From Sipunculus nudus (Eukaryota > Annelida > Sipuncula > Golfingiida > Sipunculidae): 64,000 bases of DNA. Made by a program: the position numbers and the translations under genes. Each line of letters begins with the position of its first letter. Position 1 is the stretch's first letter. The stretch spans positions 25,165,956 through 25,229,955 of the forward strand of contig CM049312.1 of assembly GCA_026874595.1 (NCBI GenBank). The letters run 5' to 3'. Shown here piece after piece: positions 39,400 to 50,091 of this stretch. The notes beneath the pieces are model-generated. The model was not told the origin of the DNA, did not search any database, and was given only the letters and a program-made list of their open reading frames with translations.

Positions 39400-42100
39400 A
39401 GATAAGAAATATTTTTTATAACATTTATTCAGACAAAACGTTTACATTACCAATACATATATTCAGAAAACATACAAAGTCAAAGCAATACAAAGTCAAC
39501 ACACGTATATTGGAAAGAACAGCATGATATATGTCAGATAAAATGCAACAATGACAAAAACAAATAAACAAACAGAAATATCACTGAACGCACATGAAGG
39601 GGAAGAAAAAAAGGGATGCACATACACACACACATATATATATATACATACATATAAACATACAAATTATATGCACAGATACCCCAGTTTAAACCGAATT
39701 ATAATTTAAAGATAGCTCATTTTTCATTAAGGACCTAAAATTCGTCTTTTTTTCTGCAATGTGTTTCTCAACTTCTTTGCATAATTATCCCATCAATTGC
39801 TCTTGGTTTCATTTCTTTACATCTACATGTATACAAGTATTTTTTTTTAAATAAGCAATATCAGATTTAGTATATCGTACTCTTTGACACCCAATATCAC
39901 TAGCTTTAAGTCTATTACTACTGTTTGACCTCCCATTTTCTTGTTAACCCAACAGGCAAATTCGGACCAACATCCTTGAGTAATAGGGCATTCCCAAAAC
40001 AAATGTGTCAATGATTCTCTTCCTTCTTCACAGAAAGAACATGTCTTCTTATCTTTGACACCAATTTTGAATAAAAATGTATTTGTTGTCATTATTCTAT
40101 GTATCAAAGTAAACTGAAATATCCCCAAGGCTGTAGACTGAGTAAGCTTCACTATATGCATAAAGGAATTAAGGATATATTATATATATATATGTATATA
40201 TTTAGTCACATTCAATATTTAGGTCACTTGTCCATTTTCTTAATATTCTTTTGGGTTCTACATATAGTTGTACGCACTTTTTGTCACATTTTTCACCTTA
40301 AGAGATTGGAAAAATTTACTTATATAATTGTTTACTTCATTTGTATGCAATAAAATTTCTTTCAACTCTCTCGGAATCGAACAAATATTCCTCTATATCC
40401 AAGAATATTTACTTTTTTAAAACCTTGAGGCAGATTTCTTCATATCTAAGAAATTTTTTAATATTATCTCCTGTTTATAAGTCAGTTAAGCAATAAATTC
40501 CTGCATTTATCCAGTGTTTATATATAAAACTGTTTTATTATCCACCCAAACATATGAGCTCAACCAGATATTCCGATTACCAATTTCTATTACTCCTTTG
40601 ACTTGGTGTTTATTTAGTATGAACACCATGATTGTAAAACATCTTTCCAGAAAGTGTGTTTACGTAGCCATACCATACATCCTCTTTGGCCAAATTACAT
40701 TCAAAAAAAATAATCACCTCCTTTAATCATATTAATTATGTCTTGTTTATATACTTCTGTGTCCTTCTTCATTATGAGTCTACCGACCCAAGCAATTTTT
40801 CAAAGATGTTATGTATGTTCTAGGATGGACCATATTAAGGCGTCTATTGTCATATGATGAAATTGAAGATTTTATTTTAATTTTATCTGGCTTGTTGGAC
40901 CATATGAATCTAAACAGTCTCTGTTCAACCTTATTTATTAAATCATCATCAGGTGAAGGTAATACTGAAAATAAGTAAGTGAGCTGTGAAAACTCAAAGG
41001 TTTTAAGAATTTTAATTTTTTCGAGTAATGTACGATTTTGATATGACTAAACATTAAGTACACTGTTTAATTTTTCAATGGCAGGATGAAAATTCAGATT
41101 TTTCAATTTATTTGCCTGTGTCATATGACCATTTCAGATTAAAATTTTTAATTTCTTGTTTCACTGAGCTATTGTTTGTCGTGAGCGATGGCATCACTTG
41201 TCTTATTTAAATTTATCACAAGACCTTAAATTTTAGAAAAAAAAAATCATAAATTCTTTTAGTGTTTCTTTAACTAATGACACATCTTTCAAGGTAAGAA
41301 CAGTGTCATCTGCATAGTGTGTAAGTTTTCCTTTTGGCATGTAACTGTGAATTTGATTATTGTTCCTGATAGTTAATGCTAAACATTCTGCACATAAAAC
41401 AAAGAGGTATTGGGAGAGAGGACACCCTTGTCTAACTCCGCTTGAAATACTTAAATAATCAGACACCCACCTATTGATTATAATACAATTGCTTATGTCA
41501 TTATACAGAATACTGCACTATTTATGTATAACAGAACTTATGTTGAAATATTTCAAAGATTGCTCAAGAAAATTCCCTTCCAATTTATCATAAGCTTTTT
41601 CAAAATCCTTATCAAAGGTAGCCCATTTAATCTGGTTCTCTTTGCATGATAGATATTATTTAAAACTTTGTTTATGTTTTTCTCCAATTTACCTGTTTTT
41701 AAGAAATCCTGTTTGGTTGTGGTGTATCATGTCTGGCAATTTTTTTTTTCATCCTTAAAGCTATTACTCCAGCGATAATTTTATAGTCAACATTCATCAA
41801 AGAAATAGGTCGCCATTTTTTTTATTTCTATATTATCTTTACCTCTTTTAGGGATCAAACTTATGACACCTTGTTTTTGGGCCATTGAAAGTTTACCACC
41901 ATCATAGATATAACTTTCTGCTTGCATGAAATATTGTTTTAGTTGAATCAAAATTTTTTGTAGAATTCGGCAGGTATACCATCGTTGCCAGGCGTTTTGT
42001 TATTTTTTGAGACAACAACACCTCTGTTATTTCTTTTTCACTGATTGAAGCATTCATTAACATGTTTTGTTCTTCTGAAACTTTTTGCATTGGCTGTACC
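39400..42100 (-). mobile_element. Decayed, 5'-truncated LINE retrotransposon (RT and C-terminal zinc knuckle)
   Basis: Reading the minus strand from right to left: near 42000-41930 NKTPGNDGIPAEFYKKF (RT start, frameshifted); near 41650-41570 FDKDFEKAYDKL (RT motif with catalytic Asp); at 41466-41233 SSGVRQGCPLSQYLF and HYADDTVL (the YADD catalytic box); and at 40161-39847 CSFCEEGRESLTHLFWECP, the zf-RVT-like C-terminal motif. The order is correct for an APE-type LINE, probably L1/Tx1-like by the GVRQGCPLS and AEFYK motifs (inference). Stops and frameshifts separate the pieces and the 5' half is absent, so it is inactive. Confidence 0.75.
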
Positions 42101-43239
42101 TGTGCTAGGAAACCGTGATATTGTGTACATTTCCTTTCGAAAAATTTTGTTTCATATAAATTATTTTAAAATTCTATGAAATAATTGTTTACATCAGTTT
42201 AACATTCATAAAATTCAGTAAAAGAACTATGTGAAACTTTGTGAAAAAAATAAAGCCTTGCTAGATGCTGGCTTGTACTTACATTTGGTCGGTGCGGACA
42301 GTTTTTTCCGATTCAAACATTCATGACAAGGTTACTTTGGGCATGATCCGCTTTTCTCAAGCTTTTAAAGATTTCAGATCCACAGAAGATAATGGGAGGA
42401 CAAACACCTATCAGTCGGAAAGAAAAGCAAAGGTTAATTATATGAAAATTGTACACAGTTCAATATAAAGCAGACTTTGAAATTTAACTTTTGTATACCT
42501 CCGACAAAATATATTATGTTGATTATGAGACATGATTCATTTGGTCAGGGTAACAGAGGCTTCTATCTGACGTCTGAAAATTTAAGACATTTTCTTGAAC
42601 CTTATGTTTAAATAATCCGTAAACCGTATTTCAACGTACGTAGGCTGTTTCTTTGTTGTTTAACTTGACGTGTTAATAATAAAACAGGGTGCCTACCAAA
42701 ATAATCCAAAATTTTCGTCAATGACATGTAAGTGCAATGTCTTATGGCTGCTCGTATTATTAGAGAAAATTACGTGTTTTGTTACAGCTTGTGGATCAAC
42801 AAGCTCACACATCCGTCAATAAGAGATATACGATTGACTATTAACAGAAAATACCTAAAGTTTACTAATATGTGTAGGAAGCAGGGAAGAAATCACATAA
42901 ATCGTACAGAAAAACCCTAGCTTTAAATTTCCGAAATAATCTGGATATCTCTGATACATTTATATAAAGAACGTTTTGTCTTTGCATGATAGGGCATTAA
43001 TAACCATTTAAATATTGAGAGAGTGCAAGTGAGCATCAAATATATGCATTCCTGCGGTGGTAAAATATGTAAACAGGATAACAAATTTGGTCGCTTAAGC
43101 AATAAGGGGCAGGTAGTGGAGAGGATTCATTGATGAAAGAAACCTCCTTACTTCAAAATCACACAAAAGGACTCTTTGTCTACAATCATGTTCAAGCTCA
43201 AAAACAGTGAATGAAAGGTAAATTAGAGAGGAGGTTGAA
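42101..43239. other. AT-rich host DNA, no gene seen
   Basis: No coding exon, RNA gene or clear repeat boundary recognised between the minus-strand LINE remnant and the plus-strand endonuclease fragment. Confidence 0.5.
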
Positions 43240-43480
43240 CAGTTTTAAGAACACTTCACAGCAAATGACTTTGATATAAATGCAATTACTCAAACATGGA
43301 TCAAACATGAACCATAACATTTGGATCATTGCATATTAACTCCTAAAATTCAACAAGCTGGATATAAAGTCTTATCCACATCCAGATCCAATGGCAAAGC
43401 TGGAGGGGGACTTGCTATAGTGTATCGTGCACAACTGGATATCCATGAGCATAAAACCTACCAGTTCACAAAAATGGGTT
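43240..43480 (+). mobile_element. LINE endonuclease (APE) fragment
   Basis: The plus strand encodes, with one stop, DFDINAITQTWIKHEP and then HCILTPKIQQAGYKV...SRSNGKAGGGLAIVYRAQL. This matches the 'ITETW...GY...R...GGGLAIVYR' portion of LINE APE endonucleases. It lacks the remaining domains and is interrupted at about 43490 by a different repeat. Confidence 0.65.
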
Positions 43481-43489
43481 ATAGATGTT

Positions 43490-43830
43490 TCGTCCCCAGA
43501 TCTTTTTGTGCTCGCCTCTTTGTCCAACCACCTGTTTCTCCACAGGTCCGGTTCGCCCACAGGAATATTGTAACGGACGTTTCGTCCACAGTTCTTTTCG
43601 TCCACCGCAGATTCACGCGCTCTGTGTCCAGTATAAAATATTGCACGACTGACCAGGCAGTCGGATGTGCTAAACAAGTTAATGTGCTGGCTGTTTTAAT
43701 GCATCATGGTGATCTTTGTCTAAAGGTTCATCCGCAGCATTGTGAAATGTGATCCGGTTGTGATCAACGTCTGTGGTGCCTTTTCGTCCACAGGGACATA
43801 TCGTCCACGCGCAACACTGATGTATATCAT
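43490..43830. repeat. Degenerate TTTCGTCCAC(A/C)G repeat
   Basis: The motif 'cgtccac' or close variants recurs at irregular spacing (about 43490, 43535, 43550, 43595, 43610, 43785, 43803). It lies between the LINE fragment and the compositional change into the virus-like segment. It is probably a host repeat, and the ORFs across it are not genes. Confidence 0.45.
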
Positions 43831-44402
43831 GCCAGTTATTATCATTTCCCGGCAATAAGATCACATATTTTTTTACGATCACATGTATATCTAAAATACT
43901 GGTAGTTCTACGGCACTACTTTTGTTATGTCGTCCAAAGCTCATATATCGGCTTCGCTTACCGTCATTAAATAACTGCATATGTACGCTGGTGGGAGGTT
44001 AGGGCAAAAAGGTTTTGAGGCGTGTGGGGCGTTCTGTCCTACGTACAGTAACCATACAGGCGATGGTGATATTCCAGTATCATATTAAGCGGACGACATA
44101 CAAGTCCATAGACACGCACACATACAAACGTGTACCATAACCGAAAGAAAAACCACGAAGACAAGTAGATATAATCAGCACATCTTTTAATGTGGAAAAC
44201 AAATATATTGATTGATATAGGCGCATACTTTAAAACGCCACTGGACAAACACATTATTGTATGGCAAGATATGCAAAAACATTAACTACAACAAAAACAA
44301 AAGTACATGCGGTGAAAGGTAATCAAAAGCAAAACCACGTAATGTCCATGAAGAACATCCTTGCACGGAATATTATGAAAACGACTCCGACATTCAACCA
44401 GA

Positions 44403-44408
44403 TTTATT
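44403..44408 (-). terminator. Poly(A) signal overlapping the stop codon
   Basis: The minus strand reads CAATAAA. The TAA at 44406-44404 is the stop of the upstream gene and also part of the AATAAA hexamer. Confidence 0.65.
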
Positions 44409-45240
44409 GGCGAGGGTCTGGTGTTTTGAAGAAACCGGGTCGCGATATACGGGACCAGCGATTGGTGCCGTTAACCTCTGCATACACGGACACCACGTAC
44501 ATTGTAGCCGGCACGGCATGGACGAGGGCCGCAGAATTGGTGTAAACGATGTGGACATGTCTCTTGATCTGAGGCACCCACCTGTAGGTTGGATCGTAAA
44601 CAGAGCTGCTGCCTCGTGAATTGGCACTGACAGGGACCCTTGTGTAGATCACTTTGTACCGGTATCTTCCAGGGGTGGCGGGACGTTTCCATGACACATA
44701 ATTTGTTTTGACGGTTTTCGTACCTTGCACCGGGCGCGAGGGTTTGGTTGGAGCGGCCGAGTCTTTCACTTTTAAATAGAGGGCGCGGCTTCTCAACTTC
44801 GAACATGCAAAACAGCCACAGCCGCAATAAACGGCCGATATCCCGTTGGGCAATTCGTCGGCGGATATGTTGAACAAGGCATTCACCCGCCCAGAGGTGG
44901 AATTTTCAACGAACACTCTGGGCGACGACATATTGTACAGGTCGAGTACTCCTGTTGACAGTCCGAACCCCATGGTCGTAACCGAAGGGCAAGGGTCTTC
45001 CTTGTGAACAGCGTTTTCCTTGCATCCCAAACGGCACCGCACAGTGATCGTGTCACCATCGCCGAACACCTGATTTGCGTTGTCGTACGGCTCTATCAAA
45101 TACTGGTAACGGTCGGAGCATATTCTGTCCTCCGAGCCATAAAAGCCGTAATCATAAAACGTGACGGTGCGGCGGCCCTCAACCAGATATAAGCAGAAAA
45201 ACAGTGTGAACAGTTGCAACAACGGCAGTAGCGGTCTCAT
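44404..45240 (-). CDS. Secreted FN3-like glycoprotein, paralogue 1
   Basis: Intronless, 278 residues. Residues 1-22 are a signal peptide (LLQLFTLFFCLYLVEG). Residues about 23-160 form a Cys-containing module (Cys 41, 69, 73, 84, 139, 141, 143, 146) with a distinctive CGCGCFAC cluster. Residues about 163-274 resemble a fibronectin type III domain (YVSWKRP, YRYKVIY, YVVSVYAEVNG). N-glycosylation sequons lie at N103, N113, N124 and N257. There is no TM segment, so it is probably secreted. TATA is at 45364-45372. The ATG at 45240 is the first after it. The stop codon TAA lies inside an AATAAA signal. The tandem neighbour 45712-46539 is a close paralogue. Function is unknown; a decoy receptor or cytokine-binding role is only a guess. 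Confidence 0.8.
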   Translation of the reverse strand: MRPLLPLLQLFTLFFCLYLVEGRRTVTFYDYGFYGSEDRICSDRYQYLIEPYDNANQVFGDGDTITVRCRLGCKENAVHKEDPCPSVTTMGFGLSTGVLDLYNMSSPRVFVENSTSGRVNALFNISADELPNGISAVYCGCGCFACSKLRSRALYLKVKDSAAPTKPSRPVQGTKTVKTNYVSWKRPATPGRYRYKVIYTRVPVSANSRGSSSVYDPTYRWVPQIKRHVHIVYTNSAALVHAVPATMYVVSVYAEVNGTNRWSRISRPGFFKTPDPRQ

Positions 45241-45363
45241 ATTGTCTCCCTTCCTGGTTTGTCTTACGTACAGTCAACGGTAAGGGCTGGAGGCCGTTTG
45301 CTGCACGCTTGCTTCTCACCAGCGTCCCGTTTAAAATGATCTGAGTCGACGTGCTGCGACCAC

Positions 45364-45372
45364 ATATATAAC
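45364..45372 (-). promoter_or_regulatory. TATA box of FN3-like paralogue 1
   Basis: The minus strand reads GTTATATATG, about 125 nt upstream of the ATG. The leader below it shares blocks (around 'agcgtcccg' and 'gactcg') with the leader of paralogue 2, showing that the duplication included the promoter. Confidence 0.6.
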
Positions 45373-45711
45373 ATACGAGTACCGTCACGTGACATCGGAA
45401 ACATGAACCCCCCCATAGCACAAAACAAATAATCAGCCGACGTGTTCTTGCTGATTCATATTATCTGGCGATGTTCCTGGTGCAAGCGACGTAACAATAT
45501 GGGCATTAGGGTACATTCCAGTATAAATACAAACGACACAACGAAAAAAGATACACATACGAGAAATAATCAAATGTGTTCGGCATAGGTTAAATGTAAA
45601 CACAGATGTACGTGAAACACGGTAAATACAAAAGAACAGAAAACATGTTATTGGCCATTATGAAATAAAACATTAAAAGACTATGAAATCGCGTTTGACA
45701 TTCAGATAGTG

Positions 45712-46539
45712 TTAAGGACATGGTTCGGGAGTTATGAAACCACCTCGCGATATCGCGGACCAACGGTTCGTGCCGTTCACTTCTGCGGACACGTACACGA
45801 GATACTGAGTGGACGGCTCGGCATGGACGAGCTTCGCAGAATTGGTGGTAACGGTGTGGACGTGGGTCTCTACCTGAGGAACCCACCTGTAGGTTGGATC
45901 GTAAACCGAGCTGCCCGGTGGATTTACTGTGTCAGGGACCTTTTGGTAGATTACTTTGTACCGGTATGTTCCAGGAGCGGTTGGGCGGTTCCATGTCACA
46001 GAATTAGTTTTGACAGTTTTCGTGACCTGCTTCGGTGCCTGCGAGGGTTTCTTTGGGGCGCCCGTGTCCACCACCTTCAAATAGAGGGCGCTGCTTCTCA
46101 GGGCGGAGCAAACAAAACAGCCACAGCCGCAATACACGGCAGATAATCCGTTGGGCAGTTCGTCGGCGGATATGTTGAATAAGGCATTCGCCCGTCCAGA
46201 GGTGGAATTTTCTACGAACACCCTCGGCGACGACATATTGAACAGCTCGAGTACACCTGTGGACAGTCCGAACCCCATGGTCGTAACCGAAGGGCAAGGG
46301 TCTTCTTTGGGAACGTTGCATCCCAAACGGCACCGCACAGTGATCGTGTCACCATCGCCGAACTCCAGTGTCTTGTTGTCGTACGCCTCTATTCGATACT
46401 GGTAAGGGTCGGAGCACATCTTTGTATCCGATGTGTAAGACGCGTAGTTATGGAAAGTGACTGTGCGACTGCCTTCAATCACATAAAGGCAGCCTGCCAA
46501 CAGTGTGAACAGATGCAACATCGGCGGCAGCGGTGTCAT
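45712..46539 (-). CDS. Secreted FN3-like glycoprotein, paralogue 2
   Basis: 275 residues from the ATG at 46539 (sequence upstream in frame begins with a GTG, not a eukaryotic start). The signal peptide is about residues 1-22. The same layout as paralogue 1 follows: GDGDTITVRCRLGC, EDPCPSVTTMGFGLSTGVL, the CGCGCFVC cluster and an FN3-like C-terminal domain with VTWNRP, YRYKVIY and YLVYVSAEVNG. Sequons NMSS, NSTS, NISA and NGTN are conserved. Most of the core is identical to paralogue 1, whereas signal peptide and linkers vary. TATA is near 46626-46632. A short upstream ATG at 46591 could open an 11-codon uORF. Confidence 0.8.
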   Translation of the reverse strand: MTPLPPMLHLFTLLAGCLYVIEGSRTVTFHNYASYTSDTKMCSDPYQYRIEAYDNKTLEFGDGDTITVRCRLGCNVPKEDPCPSVTTMGFGLSTGVLELFNMSSPRVFVENSTSGRANALFNISADELPNGLSAVYCGCGCFVCSALRSSALYLKVVDTGAPKKPSQAPKQVTKTVKTNSVTWNRPTAPGTYRYKVIYQKVPDTVNPPGSSVYDPTYRWVPQVETHVHTVTTNSAKLVHAEPSTQYLVYVSAEVNGTNRWSAISRGGFITPEPCP

Positions 46540-46625
46540 CTTTGCCGAAAGCGCGTTATTCGTACGTTTGCTGCTCACAAGCGTCCCGCATTGCACGCCC
46601 TGACTCGTAGTGCGGCAGCCACGTG

Positions 46626-46632
46626 ATATAAC
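46626..46632 (-). promoter_or_regulatory. TATA box of FN3-like paralogue 2
   Basis: The minus strand reads GTTATATCAC about 90 nt upstream of the ATG at 46539, in a context similar to the paralogue 1 promoter. Confidence 0.5.
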
Positions 46633-46967
46633 TGTCCCTCCAAAACAAATATAGTCATATGACGCAGTTTCGCTAAATTGAATTATGTTTGCGCGGTTAT
46701 AATGTTTCTGAAGTAAGCGGGTATGTGCGGCTGATGAGTCTGTATGCTGTTATATCTACGTGTTTCTCAGCTCGCTCCAAGGAACTCTAACACAAATATA
46801 ACCTCCTCATTTTCTGCCGCCTGGTTTGTAAAGCCACCAGCAGTGTTCATTGTAAATATTATGACAGTGTGGTTGTGCCAAGCACTACACGCCATAGTAG
46901 TCCCGTATGTAATATAACACGTTCGATGTAGATCCCCTTGTCGTCTTTTGAGGTGCGTGTCGTTTAT

Positions 46968-47243
46968 TCACTTGTCTTTGATGTCAGATTTGGAGATAAC
47001 GTGTCTCTTTTCCAAACCACAAAAGTCCACACCCATGAAATGGAAATGGCAGTGATGTGTTGGATATGGCTGTCCGGAAGAGAAAAACAAGTTATCCCAT
47101 TCGACGGACCCGACGATCAGTTTTCTACACCCTCCCTTTCCGAACACGTTTTCTTTGGCAAGATACCGCCTATCGCAGTTGTTCCTGTTCACCAGGTGTG
47201 TTGTCGTGAGCCCAGTGTCTGTATCGACAACCACCACGTTCAT
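46968..47243 (-). CDS. Small protein of unknown function (91 residues)
   Basis: ATG at 47243 (A at -3) to TGA at 46968-46970. The TGA shares a base with an AATAAA signal (46963-46968), the same economy seen at 44404. The protein begins with a Val-rich stretch and contains several Cys and His (CDRRYLA, GKGGCRK, HHCHFHF), so metal binding is possible. It lies just upstream of the FN3-like pair on the same strand. A plus-strand ORF of 84 codons (47040-47291) covers the same DNA and also ends in its own AATAAA, so the coding strand is uncertain. Confidence 0.4.
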   Translation of the reverse strand: MNVVVVDTDTGLTTTHLVNRNNCDRRYLAKENVFGKGGCRKLIVGSVEWDNLFFSSGQPYPTHHCHFHFMGVDFCGLEKRHVISKSDIKDK

Positions 47244-47512
47244 TATTGGTACGACTACCAATCGCAGTTTACAAGACGCAGATTGAAATAAAACATGTCA
47301 CCACTATGTGCGTTGTCCTTCTGAAAGTATGCTTAACATTTAGACAAACCCACAACAACGTGTCGTGTTACATTGTGAGTCACGCAAAATAGTTGTGTTT
47401 AGACTGATTAATCATGTTGTTTACCAGTGATCGTGACAAAGATTATGTTAAGGTAAAAACAAACCAGGCAAGTGGAGTATAACAACATACAAAAACCCCC
47501 CACTTGGTACGT

Positions 47513-47785
47513 TTAAAGGATGATGATATATATATTATTATACGGCTTAACAATAGATACTAGTCTCAAACGTACGGCTTGTTGTTTTCTGAAAAGGACA
47601 TTGTATGACAGCGTCTGTATGGTATGTGATATAACGTAAACAACACTATTGATCACAGTTTTCCCGTCCTGTTCTAGGCTAATGTTACGTGACCCACAGT
47701 CCAACGGTCTGTAACATGAAAACACCGCCACAGGGCCTTTTACAGACAAACTATGCACGGGACTTTTCGATACGTAAACATACAT
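47513..47785 (-). CDS. Possible small ORF, unknown
   Basis: 90 codons from the ATG at 47785. A TATATAAA-like stretch lies only about 5 nt upstream of that ATG, which would place transcription start inside the ORF. No domain is recognised. It may be coincidental. Confidence 0.22.
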   Translation of the reverse strand: MYVYVSKSPVHSLSVKGPVAVFSCYRPLDCGSRNISLEQDGKTVINSVVYVISHTIQTLSYNVLFRKQQAVRLRLVSIVKPYNNIYIIIL

Positions 47786-47875
47786 TTTTTTATATATGCA
47801 GGATACAGACTCACCATTAATCCCACGTAAGAACGAGACCGGGTTGATGAATTTATAAATCGCAGATGTTCCACA

Positions 47876-48241
47876 ATGGTCAATTTCGAACCAGCCCTAT
47901 CTGAGATAAATATGGCTTTATATTTTCGGTACGCCCATTTTACATGCCATCATGAAATGTCAATATATAGGTGTGTATACATGACAGACTCCATGCTATC
48001 GAAATATATTTCACGATCCACCCCGATGCCAGCATTCAGTCATTCTAGGTCTGACTCAGATATTAAATCTGTTATATATATCTCCTCTCTGGACCCGGTT
48101 AAAATAGTTCCGGTATCATACGATAGGGGGCGCTGCCTTATACAGCACACTGGTCAACATAACAAAATAGCCCATTGCCGGACAACGGTCTACACAACAT
48201 TTACGAAATATGTGCTAAAATCTTTGGAAAAATATGCTTAA
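47876..48241 (+). CDS. Possible ORF running into the inverted repeat, unknown
   Basis: 121 codons from the ATG at 47876. The first half is unique sequence, and the second half lies in the outer, diverged part of the inverted repeat. The mirror frame in the right arm reads on past the position of this stop. No domain is recognised. Probably fortuitous. Confidence 0.22.
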   Translation: MVNFEPALSEINMALYFRYAHFTCHHEMSIYRCVYMTDSMLSKYISRSTPMPAFSHSRSDSDIKSVIYISSLDPVKIVPVSYDRGRCLIQHTGQHNKIAHCRTTVYTTFTKYVLKSLEKYA

Positions 48242-48349
48242 AGCGTTCAACGAGTGACATTTGCGATATCTTTTCAAGTTTGCGCGTACATCTTGCACAA
48301 ACGTGAAAACTGCCTCACACCAAAGATTTCAATGTGTCCACAACCCTAC

Positions 48350-48357
48350 TATATAAG
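48350..48357 (+). promoter_or_regulatory. Inward-facing TATA box, left arm
   Basis: TATATAAG on the plus strand, followed by about 30 nt of leader and then the conserved 'gttgagagcgctctatggg'. Its mirror copy sits in the right arm at 51634-51641. Transcription from it would run into the repeat array. Confidence 0.5.
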
Positions 48358-48629
48358 CAGGCCGACTCTGTTATACTATCAGTTGAGAGCGCTCTATGGG
48401 CGCTTTTGGGTCCCAGACGGCTCCCCTGTGGGGGAGGGGGGGAGGGGGCGGCCCCTCCCTCTGCCTTATGTCAAGAAGTGATAGAGTTGTGGGCCTGGGG
48501 TAGGTTGTGTGGTTCAAGTCAGAAGTAGACCGGTTGTAGGTTTGGGGATCGCCGGCAGAGGGAAAGAAGGGTCGGTTGGATGTGAAAGGTCGGTCTGGGT
48601 CGTCGAGGTCGGAGGTGAAAGGTCAGTTA

Positions 48630-48790
48630 GGGGGGGGGGAACAGGGTAGTTCTGTGTGGGATCGCCGGGGGAGGGGGAACAGGGTAGTTCTGTGTGGGAT
48701 CGCCGGGGGGGGGGAGGAACAGGGGAGTTCTGGGTAGGATCGCCGGGGGGGAGGAACAGGGGAGTCCTGGTTGGGATCGGAGACGCATGT
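48630..48790. repeat. Left-arm outer tandem repeat (~40 bp, G-rich)
   Basis: Units built on 'gaacaggg(g/t)agttctg' plus 'ggatcgccgggggg' recur about four times. The right arm has related but differently expanded repeats at 51100-51470, so this portion evolves independently in the two arms. Confidence 0.7.
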
Positions 48791-48977
48791 GAATGGTAAA
48801 AGAGTGTTCATCGGATATCATCGGTACTGGAAAAGCCACAGGTGTGCAACGCATGTCAAAGCACTAGGGGATCGTTCAGATCCCGACAGAGGGTCTCCAC
48901 TGGGGCCGAGGCCCCTATAGAAATTTCTCCACAGGGCTCGTGGTGGGGGCTTCGCCCCCGGGAAGAATACTTTATGT

Positions 48978-49960
48978 GGGATCGATCCCTAAAAAGAATA
49001 TACCCCGGGAGCGAGGCCCCCATAAGGAATTACATGGAAGGCCCGTGGTGGGGGCCTCGCCCCCGGGAATAATACTTTATGGGGGATCGATCCCTAAAAA
49101 GAATATACCCCGGGGGCGAGGCCCCCATAAGGAAATATATGGAAGGCCCGTGGTGGGGGCCTCGCCCCCAGGTGATAATACTTTATGTGGGATCGATCCC
49201 TAAAAAGAATATACACAGGGGGCGAGGCCCCCATAAGGAATTACATGGAGGGCCCGTGGTGGGGGCCTCGCCCCCGGGAATAATATTTTATGTGGGATCG
49301 ATCCCTACAAAGAATATACACAGGGGGCGAGGCCCCCATAAGGAATTACATGGAAGGCCCGTGGTGGGGGCCTCGCCCCCGGGAATAATACTTTATGGGG
49401 GATCGATCCCTAAAAAGAATATACCCCGGGGGCGAGGCCCCCATAAGGAAATATATGGAAGGCCCGTGGTGGGGGCCTCGCCCCCAGGTGATAATACTTT
49501 ATGTGGGATCGATCCCTAAAAAGAATATACACAGGGGGCGAGGCCCCCATAAGGAATTACATGGAGGGCCCGTGGTGGGGGCCTCGCCCCCGGGAATAAT
49601 ATTTTATGGGGGATCGATCCCTACAAAGAATATACACAGGGGGCGAGGCCCCCATAAGGAATTACATGGACGGCCCGTGGTGGGGGCCTCGCCCCCAGGA
49701 ATAATATTTTATGGGGGATCGATCCCTAAAAAGAATATACACAGGGGGCAAGGCCCCCATAAGGAATTACATGGAAGGCCCGTGGTGGGGGCCTCGCCCC
49801 CAGGGGAAAATACTTTATGTGGGATCGATCCCTAAAAAGAATATACACAGGGGGCAAGGCCCCCATAAGGAATTACATGGAAGGCCCGTGGTGGGGGCCT
49901 CGCCCCCAGGGGAAAATACTTTATGTGGGATGTATCCCTAAAAAGAATATATACTGGGGG
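48978..49960 (+). repeat. Left array: ten ~105-bp units
   Basis: GGGATCGATCCC (or, once, GGGATGTATCCC) marks each unit at 48978, 49083, 49189, 49294, 49399, 49505, 49610, 49715, 49821 and 49927, a period of 105-106 bp. Every unit holds two complementary 15-mers, GGGGGCGAGGCCCCC and GGGGGCCTCGCCCCC, about 35 nt apart, so each unit can form its own stem-loop. ORFs reading GSIPKKNI...GRPVVGASPPG are products of the repeat, not proteins. Confidence 0.92.
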
Positions 49961-50038
49961 CGAGGCCCCCATAAGGATTTAGATGGAGGGCCCGTGGTGG
50001 GGGCCTCGCCCCCCGGGAATATTCATTTTAGGGATCGA

Positions 50039-50091
50039 GGCGCCGAAGGCGCCCTCCATACATACATCTGTGTATTGGCGCCTTCGGCGCC
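50039..50091. other. Apical hairpin of the palindrome
   Basis: GGCGCCGAAGGCGCC (50039-50053) and its exact complement GGCGCCTTCGGCGCC (50077-50091) enclose a 23-nt AT-richer loop (50054-50076). One mismatch outside, the stem continues with GGATCG/CGATCC. Each 15-mer is itself nearly self-complementary. This is the symmetry centre of the whole inverted repeat. Confidence 0.92.

Noticed and set aside
43321-43752. 143-codon plus ORF
   Set aside because: Its first third is a LINE endonuclease fragment and the rest runs through a CGTCCAC repeat, so it is a chance fusion.
48978-49960. Regular direct repeats that might suggest a CRISPR array
   Set aside because: Whole units are repeated with no unique spacers, the unit is ~105 bp, and the context is eukaryotic or viral.
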